DNA from: Rhodospirillales bacterium
GTDB taxonomy: Bacteria > Pseudomonadota > Alphaproteobacteria > Rhodospirillales > Casp-alpha2
Direction: 5' to 3'
DNA: 61,142 nt
Assembly: GCA_021775095.1 (NCBI GenBank)
Contig: JAJFII010000059.1
Coordinates: 1 to 61,142, forward strand
Shown piece after piece: positions 55,481 through 61,142 of this stretch; the first letter of the stretch is position 1, and every line of letters starts with the position of its first letter. A model generated the notes under the pieces. It searched no databases. It was given only the letters and a program-made list of their open reading frames with translations, and was not told the origin of the DNA. The position numbers and the translations under genes were made by a program.

Positions 55481-57871
55481 TTAATCAGGTCGGCTCTCAG
55501 TTCTCAATTTTTTAAATTCCGCATCCGTCAACCGTCGGTTTTCCTGCGCTGCCGCATAGGCCAAAATAAAAAACCGTTCCATTTCACGCACGAGGTCCAG
55601 GCGCTCAAACAGTTTGCCGGCGTTTGCCTCGATATCGGCAGACATTTGAGCTTTGAAGGGTTTGTCGCTGGCGAGCCTTAAGGTTAGCTGCAGAAAACTT
55701 TCTTCATCACTGGCGATTAAATCGCTCAAACCCATTTGCCGATAACAGGCCGTTACACAGTTTCCGCTGCAGTACGGTCCGGGCCAGGCAACAATTGGAG
55801 CGCCGACGCCAAAGGCCTCAAGGCCTGAATTGGTTCCGGAAAGAAAAGGGTTATCCAGCACCGCATCGGCAAGAACAAGAAGACCGAGAAACTTATGATA
55901 GGGCATCTTAGGCACAAAAATTATTTGCTCAACCAGACCCGGATTTAATCGGCTCAGGCGCTCAATAACCAATCGGTTCAAATGGCCCCCTTTGCCATCA
56001 TCAATGAGTACCAACCGTCCGTTCGGGTCGCGCCTCAGTAATTTGTCAATAGTTCCATCAAAACCGGGGTGCAATTTAAACAGAGTTTGCGGATACAGAT
56101 AAAGGCGCACGCCGTCCGCCAGCCCATAGTCCTTGCGCATGTATTTCGCTTGCGGAAGTTCTGGACGATAGTAATAAGTCGGCAAACATCCGAGTTTGAT
56201 CAGGTTTTCGCTATAATGCCCGGCCCCGTCAGCCGGTTCCGTCAGTTCTGACGACAGGAAATAGTCGATGTTGGGAACACCCGACGATTCCGCATGGCCA
56301 ATGGTTACGGCCTGCACCGGGGCCAGTCGGGCAAAGGATAAAAAATAGCTGTAATGGTCCATGCCGATATCCGCATAAAACAGAATATCCAGCTCTTCTC
56401 CGGCAATGGTCTGCCAATCTTTTTCCAGTTTTCGCTCCAGTCGCACCACCCGATCCGCAGTATTTTCTATGATTTTCGTCATTTCGTCCCGCCGACTGCC
56501 AAGCACAAAGACAACGACCTCGAAGGTTGTCCGTGAGAAGTGTTCAATAATCCCGCGCGTCAGTTTGGCGACCGTATGTTCTCGAAAAAACGAAGAGAGA
56601 AAACCGATTTTTAGCCGTCCTTTCGGCTGTTGGTTTTGCCCGGTTCGACAATGTTCAGCCTCGAATGCCAGACGGGGACAGGCCTTCAGAAACAACTTGG
56701 CAATGTCCCCCAGTAGGGTTTTGTTATTTTGGTTCTGGTAGGCCAGGTAAAAATTGCTGGTACCCACGTCGACTGTCGGATCGTCAATGACAATGTCCTG
56801 CTTCAGCAGGCTTTGGATCTGTTGGTTCAGATTTTCCCTGCTCGACAAAATGCCTTCCTGGGAATGTGGAATTACTGGCAACAACAAGGCTTTGCAAATG
56901 CGCCACCCGACATTTTCTGGTTCGATTGATAGTGCCATATCCAGATGTTTGACGGCACCCGCCATATCGCCTTGTGCTTCAAAGGTATGACTCAGATTTC
57001 GATGGGCTTTTGCAAAATCGGGTTTAAGGGCCAGGGCCTTTTGGTATCGCGCAGCCGCCTTGTTCAGTTTACCCGAGGTTCGAAGAGCGTTGCCGTAGTC
57101 GTAGTGGGTTTCTGCAATATTTGGTCCAATTTTCAAAGCGTTCAGGTAGCTGGCGATGGCCTCGTCAATCCGATTTAAATCCGACAACGCATTTCCGAGG
57201 TTGCAATGGGCTTCGACAAAATTAACATCAATTGCCAGGGCCGCTCGGTAACTGTCAATGGCTTGTTCAAGTGCACCGTTATCTTTCAGTGCGATCCCGA
57301 GATTTAAATGCACCTCCTTGTAATCGGGTTTGAGGGCCAAAGTTTTACGATAACCGTCAATAGCCTGATCGAGTTTTCCGAGCGAATGGTATAGGTTCGC
57401 AAGATTGTATTGAGCGTCCAAATAATCCGCTTTTAAATCGATGGCATTTTGAAAACACACCACCGCCTTATCGATTGCTCCCAGTTCCCTGAGAGTTACA
57501 CCAAGATTATTTTGCGCGTCGGCATAATCGGGCTTGAGAGCGAGGGCTTTGCGAAAACTTGCGGCGGCTTCAGCCGATTGTTTTAAGCCCCGCTGCGCGA
57601 GACCCAAATTATTGTGGGCCTCGGCAAATTCAGGATGTTGGGCGAGGGCTTTCCCGATTATCTCGACAGCGCTCTCGAATTTGTTAACTTGGGCGGCGAT
57701 AACGCCCAGTAAGTTCAGAACGACTGCGTTGTCCGGGTTGATTTTTAAAATTTGGCTATAAATATTTTCCGCCTCTGGCAAACGACCGGCATTGTGATGC
57801 TGCAAGCCCAAATCTATGGCTTGCTCAATGGTAAGCGATTGCTGCTCGGCGGGAACCCCACTTTCGGCCAT
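55481..57871 (-). CDS. TPR plus O-GlcNAc transferase-like (SPINDLY) glycosyltransferase
   Basis: 796 residues. Residues about 15-330 are roughly nine TPR units (for example ALKPDYADAQNNLGVTLREL). From about 420 on is a GT41-type catalytic domain: GRLKIGFLSSFFREHTVAKLTRGIIEHFSR, NIDYFLSSELTEP, DAVLDNPFLSGTNSGLEAFGVGAPIVAWPGP. Acts in the cytoplasm, modifying proteins or polysaccharide precursors; the acceptor is unknown. The first 95 residues closely resemble those of the TPR-sulfotransferase downstream in the window. Confidence 0.88.
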   Translation of the reverse strand: MAESGVPAEQQSLTIEQAIDLGLQHHNAGRLPEAENIYSQILKINPDNAVVLNLLGVIAAQVNKFESAVEIIGKALAQHPEFAEAHNNLGLAQRGLKQSAEAAASFRKALALKPDYADAQNNLGVTLRELGAIDKAVVCFQNAIDLKADYLDAQYNLANLYHSLGKLDQAIDGYRKTLALKPDYKEVHLNLGIALKDNGALEQAIDSYRAALAIDVNFVEAHCNLGNALSDLNRIDEAIASYLNALKIGPNIAETHYDYGNALRTSGKLNKAAARYQKALALKPDFAKAHRNLSHTFEAQGDMAGAVKHLDMALSIEPENVGWRICKALLLPVIPHSQEGILSSRENLNQQIQSLLKQDIVIDDPTVDVGTSNFYLAYQNQNNKTLLGDIAKLFLKACPRLAFEAEHCRTGQNQQPKGRLKIGFLSSFFREHTVAKLTRGIIEHFSRTTFEVVVFVLGSRRDEMTKIIENTADRVVRLERKLEKDWQTIAGEELDILFYADIGMDHYSYFLSFARLAPVQAVTIGHAESSGVPNIDYFLSSELTEPADGAGHYSENLIKLGCLPTYYYRPELPQAKYMRKDYGLADGVRLYLYPQTLFKLHPGFDGTIDKLLRRDPNGRLVLIDDGKGGHLNRLVIERLSRLNPGLVEQIIFVPKMPYHKFLGLLVLADAVLDNPFLSGTNSGLEAFGVGAPIVAWPGPYCSGNCVTACYRQMGLSDLIASDEESFLQLTLRLASDKPFKAQMSADIEANAGKLFERLDLVREMERFFILAYAAAQENRRLTDAEFKKLRTESRPD

Positions 57872-57973
57872 AAATTCTCATTCCCCCATTATCCGCTCGA
57901 CAACAGAGACGGCGGTCTCGGCTCTCGTTTAATCGTTCACATTGTGGTCATTCACATGCTGTTACCAACCGCA

Positions 57974-58084
57974 TGCGCATTCCGACGAAAGCGGCCAGTG
58001 ATTCCGATTTAATCCGGCCACTGATTCCGATTGAAAGCGGCCACTTTGGATCGGAATCACTGGCCGCTTTCGTCGGAATGCGCA
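57974..58084. repeat. Long perfect palindrome, IS21-like end sequences
   Basis: Arms of 35 bases at 57974-58008 and 58050-58084 are perfect reverse complements. The 41-base centre contains further partial copies of the same GCGGCCA/GATTCCGAT words. Repeated short motifs of this type are seen at ends of IS21-family elements, so this could be two ends of a lost insertion sequence brought together; no istA or istB is present. Confidence 0.7.
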
Positions 58085-58196
58085 AACCGCAAACTGCAAG
58101 CAGCCTCAGCGATTATAAAATTCAATAAAGCAATGGGACAAGACGTTTTGTCCGCGCCTCGGTGCCAAGCATCGGGCAAGGAATGTAACGCCACCG

Positions 58197-58325
58197 AAGG
58201 CCCTGTTGCTTTATTCCGTGACAGCGTCGTGCCTCTTACCCGATACACCGCATCGCGCTGCGACGCCCTCCTTGTCACGAAATGAAAGGAACCGGTCAAA
58301 GTATGTCATATAACCCCGGAAATGC
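58197..58325 (-). repeat. Palindromic intergenic repeat element, copy 2
   Basis: Read on minus it begins GCATTTCCGGGGTTAT directly after the TPR-sulfotransferase stop and carries the core GTGACAAGG, then GCGATGCGGTGTATCGGG, then AAGAGGCACGA, then GCTGTCA, as in copy 1 at 12411-12549. The outer arm is less symmetric than in copy 1. On minus, AATAAAGCAA near 58206-58215 is mirrored by TTGCTTTATT near 58124-58133. Confidence 0.75.
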
Positions 58326-60857
58326 TCATGTTGTAGACGATTTGACTGACAAAGGCGTAAGCATATGGGGGTAGTCCCCCACCTCTTTTAGGACGTTCCA
58401 GCGATCCATAAGGCCGGCTCTAAGCAATAGATACGATCCACTACGTTTAAATTGTGCCGGATCCATATTTGATCTTTCCACCAGCCTTTTTTCAAAGTCC
58501 AGCATATCATCTAACAGGGGCGGAATTTCTTTCAGATCCCTTGCAAATCCAACCGGATCGGGTTGCCTGTAGCCAAAGCGTAGGCTGAACGGATAGAAAA
58601 GTGTTCGCAAAATAAACTGATCTTTTGCACTTAAGATTGTTCCGACAGGACGTTTAGTCGTGGTCTCGTCGAAGGGTGACATCGCCTCACCTTGGCCATA
58701 ATCTGGGCTTGTTGGATCACCCCACCATTTTTTTCCCTGTGCTGTCATTTCGTAAAGGCTGGGGGTAACTTCAACGCCCAGCCATGCGCACAAGGCTTTC
58801 ATTGTCGCCTCTGGTCGGGCCTTGAGGTCTTCGAGACGCACACCGACCGAAGGCCGTAACCTAAACGGGATTTGATCGAAGCCATATAACAACGCGAGGA
58901 TGCGACCTACGCACTTGCTGTGGCTGTCTAAACAAAGATGAAGCCATGAATCGCAGTTCTGGATGGGTTCGCGAACCGTCATCAACAACCGGGCGTTAGG
59001 AGCGTAGCGAAGGAAGTTGGGCATGGCGTAATCATCGGGGTTGTGAATGTGGTAGAAACAAAGGCGTTTTCTCACACTTTGTTCGACCGTCGATTTATTC
59101 ACTTCCTCGAAGGCGGCATGGACAACCATCAGAAACGACTTCGGATCGACGCTTTCCATTCCTGCCATCAGCCTAAGGGCTGCGCGGCAAAACATTTCCC
59201 TGTCCAAGGATAGGAATTCATTGCGGTTTTCCCCAACCGATGTCATTCCCTCTTCCTTGCCGATAGAGAAAGGCTGTTCGCCCAATCGACCGGGGATGGG
59301 CTTCGAGGTGCGGGCATCAAATAAAACTGCAAATTCGTCGGCGAAGCGTTCCGGTAATTCTCGCCAGCCGTTAGCAGAAAGCTTTTCCCATATCCCTTCG
59401 TTAAAATAGCCGCGAAGGTAAACGCCGGGGAGGGTGGTCATTTCCGGATGACTGTCGATCAGACTGTGGAGTAATCCTGTGCCGCTACGCCCGAAGTGCA
59501 ACAAGGCAATAACTTTGTCAGCAAGTTGGGCGATAGCCGTGGGTTGGTTACCCTTCTCGTTAAGAGGGTTCGCCACATCTCGTAACGCTGGCAAGGCAGC
59601 AATGACTTTTCTGAAGCTTTCTTCGGCCTCGTGCGGTCGGAAACCATCAAGATAGAATTTGTGAAGGACAAAACGGAAGTCGGCGCGTGACGTTGCGCTC
59701 AGGCCAGCCGCACCAGCTTGCGTATTTACGTCTTCAGCGGAACCTAAGAATTGCAGGGCCTTAGTGGAGAATTTTAAATTATTCCACGCCTCAGTTAATT
59801 CGGGTTTAAGGGCTAGGGCTTTGTCGTAGCTGGCAACAGCATCATCCATCTTCCCCTGTTCATAAAACACCAGGCCACGGTTGCTATGCGCCTCAGCGTA
59901 ATCGGGTTTAAAGGCTAGGGCTTTGCCGTAGCTGGCGACAGCATCGTCCATCTTCCCCTGATCCTGAAGCACCAGTCCTAGGTTGCAATGCGCCTCCGCG
60001 TAATCGGGTTTAATGGCCAGGGCTTTGTCATAGCGGGCTACAGCATCGTCCATCTTGCCCTGTTCCTGAAGCACGTTGCCTAGATTATAATACGCCTCAG
60101 CGAAATCGGGATTAATGGCTAGGGCCTTGTGGTAGCTGGCAACAGCATCATCCATCTTTCCCTGCTCCTGAAGCACGTTGCCTAGGTTGTTATGCGCCTC
60201 CGCGAAATCGGGTTGAATGGCCAGGGCTTTGTCGTAGCTGGCAACCGCATCATCCATCTTCCCCTGTTCCTTAAGCACGGTGCCTAGGTTGTTATGCGCC
60301 TCAGCGTAATCGGGTTTAATGGTTAGGGCTTTGTCGTAGCTGGCGACTGCATCGTCCATCTTCCCCTGTTCCTGAAGCACCAAGCCTAGGTTGCTATGCG
60401 CCTCCGCGTAATTGGGTTTAATGGCCAGGGCTTTGTCATAGCGGGCTACAGCATCGTCCATCTTGCCCTGTTCCTGAAGCACCAAGCCCAGGTTGCTATG
60501 CGCCTCAGCGAAATTGGGTTGAATGGCTAGGGCTTTGTGGTAGCGGGCTACAGCATCGTCAATCTTGCCCTGCTCCTTAAGCACGTTGCCTAGGTTGCTA
60601 TGCGCCTCAGCGAAATCGGGTTTAATGGCCAGGGCTTTACCAATCAAATCAACAGCTATGTCCGTTTTCCCTACCTGATGGGCAATGACGCCAAGCAAAT
60701 GTAACGCCACAGGATGGTTAGGTTCCATTTGTAATACCAGCGTATAAATGCCCTCGGCCTCTGGCAAACTCCCAGCATTGTGATGCTCAACGGCGAGGTC
60801 GATAGCTTGCTGGATGGTCAGCGTTTGTTGGCCGGGCCCGGCGTTTTCTTCATTCAT
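58326..60857 (-). CDS. TPR-repeat sulfotransferase family protein
   Basis: 843 residues. Residues about 1-367 are TPR, including eight near-identical 34-residue units (residues 96-367). From about 455 is a sulfotransferase domain: IALLHFGRSGTGLLHSLIDSHPEM, the 5'-phosphosulfate loop with catalytic-type arrangement, and RLLMTVREPIQNCDSWLH, the 3'-phosphate motif. Uses PAPS, probably on a carbohydrate. Start ATG is preceded by a weak RBS. No PAPS-making gene (cysC) is in the window, but an ATP sulfurylase fusion lies 6 kb away. Confidence 0.88.
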   Translation of the reverse strand: MNEENAGPGQQTLTIQQAIDLAVEHHNAGSLPEAEGIYTLVLQMEPNHPVALHLLGVIAHQVGKTDIAVDLIGKALAIKPDFAEAHSNLGNVLKEQGKIDDAVARYHKALAIQPNFAEAHSNLGLVLQEQGKMDDAVARYDKALAIKPNYAEAHSNLGLVLQEQGKMDDAVASYDKALTIKPDYAEAHNNLGTVLKEQGKMDDAVASYDKALAIQPDFAEAHNNLGNVLQEQGKMDDAVASYHKALAINPDFAEAYYNLGNVLQEQGKMDDAVARYDKALAIKPDYAEAHCNLGLVLQDQGKMDDAVASYGKALAFKPDYAEAHSNRGLVFYEQGKMDDAVASYDKALALKPELTEAWNNLKFSTKALQFLGSAEDVNTQAGAAGLSATSRADFRFVLHKFYLDGFRPHEAEESFRKVIAALPALRDVANPLNEKGNQPTAIAQLADKVIALLHFGRSGTGLLHSLIDSHPEMTTLPGVYLRGYFNEGIWEKLSANGWRELPERFADEFAVLFDARTSKPIPGRLGEQPFSIGKEEGMTSVGENRNEFLSLDREMFCRAALRLMAGMESVDPKSFLMVVHAAFEEVNKSTVEQSVRKRLCFYHIHNPDDYAMPNFLRYAPNARLLMTVREPIQNCDSWLHLCLDSHSKCVGRILALLYGFDQIPFRLRPSVGVRLEDLKARPEATMKALCAWLGVEVTPSLYEMTAQGKKWWGDPTSPDYGQGEAMSPFDETTTKRPVGTILSAKDQFILRTLFYPFSLRFGYRQPDPVGFARDLKEIPPLLDDMLDFEKRLVERSNMDPAQFKRSGSYLLLRAGLMDRWNVLKEVGDYPHMLTPLSVKSSTT
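59757..60572 (-). repeat. Eight tandem 102-base TPR units
   Basis: Encodes eight 34-residue TPRs starting QGKIDDAVA or QGKMDDAVA, differing at few positions (for example KALAIQPNF, KALAIKPNY, KALTIKPDY). Near-identical DNA repeats, prone to copy-number change by recombination. Confidence 0.9.
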
Positions 60858-60986
60858 CGAGGGCTAATTCAGTATTGTCAGATTAAATGGACACAAATCA
60901 GTACCTAATTAACAATCCACTGATTATCCTTAGTTGCAAGGAAGTTCGTGTCCGTCCGGTTAACCCGCTCTGGCACTCTCTGTCGG

Positions 60987-61030
60987 AATACCCTTATTGT
61001 ACACTAACGATAGTGGACACTAAGGGTATT
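60987..61030. repeat. Hairpin with 20-base arms before the transposase
   Basis: AATACCCTTATTGTACACTA at 60987-61006 and TAGTGGACACTAAGGGTATT at 61011-61030 are inverted with 18 of 20 matching and a 4-base loop. Ends 3 bases before the transposase start codon; may be an operator or a structure limiting translation of the transposase. Confidence 0.75.
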
Positions 61031-61033
61031 GGA

Positions 61034-61142
61034 ATGGTCGGTCGAAAGCGTCGATTTTGGTCGTCGGAAGAGAAGCGTTTAATTTGTCGTCAGGCGTCGG
61101 CGTCAGGGGTTTCGGTAGCGCAGGTTGCCCTTCGTTATTCGC
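61034..61142 (+). CDS. IS66-family OrfA/TnpA-like transposase, 5' part only
   Basis: Reads MVGRKRRFWSSEEKRLICRQ, then AQVALRYS, the helix-turn-helix N-terminus of IS66 TnpA (InsE/OrfA). Runs off the window edge. The start overlaps the end of a 44-base hairpin. It indicates an insertion sequence continuing to the right. Confidence 0.7.
   Translation, partial: MVGRKRRFWSSEEKRLICRQASASGVSVAQVALRYS

Noticed and set aside
58057-58299. 80-residue minus-strand frame
   Set aside because: Runs through the dispersed repeat and IS-like palindrome; no protein-like features.
1-61142. CRISPR arrays, tRNA and rRNA genes
   Set aside because: Looked for repeat-spacer patterns, tRNA T-loop/CCA-like patterns and rRNA stretches; none seen.

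Overview
The window reads as an ordinary chromosomal stretch of an alphaproteobacterium, most like Rhodospirillales, with an accessory region at its right end. The evidence is gene content and order. rplU-rpmA-obgE-proBA-nadD-rsfS-rlmH and gpmI-envC-ctpA-yibQ-rppH are runs typical of alphaproteobacteria. A PetP/PetR-like MarR plus OmpR pair, a phasin (implying polyhydroxyalkanoate granules), an lgt-midA-pgeF run and ADP-heptose synthesis (Gram-negative LPS) fit the same assignment. No tRNA, rRNA or CRISPR array was seen.

Layout. 1-8.4 kb (minus strand): partial prs, two related lipoproteins, a creatinase-like M24 protein, pgeF, midA-like, lgt and hldD. 8.5-12.4 kb (plus): ubiK, a YbjN-like protein, proC, a TetR regulator, a phasin with a paired operator around its promoter, and csaA. 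12.4-16 kb: an intergenic palindromic repeat, an orphan LuxR-type response regulator, then histidine kinase/OmpR regulator/MarR regulator. 16-24 kb: ilvE on plus, then a minus-strand run uvrC-pgsA-mobB-moeA-moaD-moaE-HAD-LOG, which is largely molybdenum cofactor synthesis. 23.8-24.1 kb is an AT-rich gap with a DnaA-box-like site. 24-33 kb: folB, a FolM-like SDR, a Ca/Na antiporter, rppH, yibQ, ctpA, envC and gpmI. 33-41.4 kb interrupts the usual rlmH/gpmI neighbourhood. It holds an LpxR-family lipid A deacylase, a gamma-carbonic anhydrase and a six-gene nucleotide-sugar operon. 41.7-47.5 kb: rlmH, rsfS, nadD, proA, proB, obgE, rpmA and rplU.

47.7-61.1 kb is accessory in character: a decayed JmjC/cupin gene, a small unknown gene, an XRE regulator, a pyruvate-kinase/ATP-sulfurylase fusion, a periplasmic haem-type fatty acid cis/trans isomerase, a TPR O-GlcNAc-transferase-like protein, a TPR-sulfotransferase, long palindromes, a second copy of the 12.4 kb repeat, and the start of an IS66-type transposase at the right edge.

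Two sets of genes look like coherent and little-described systems. (1) The operon at 35.1-41.3 kb combines an HddA-like heptose kinase, an HddC-like nucleotidyltransferase, a ColD-like 3-dehydratase with His in place of the PLP lysine, an SDR, and a stand-alone pair of pyruvate-dehydrogenase-E1-like alpha and beta subunits. I infer synthesis of a nucleotide-linked deoxysugar carrying a two-carbon branch. (2) The pyruvate-kinase/ATP-sulfurylase fusion near a TPR-sulfotransferase suggests dedicated sulfate activation for a sulfated surface product. Both are inferences from domain content and context.
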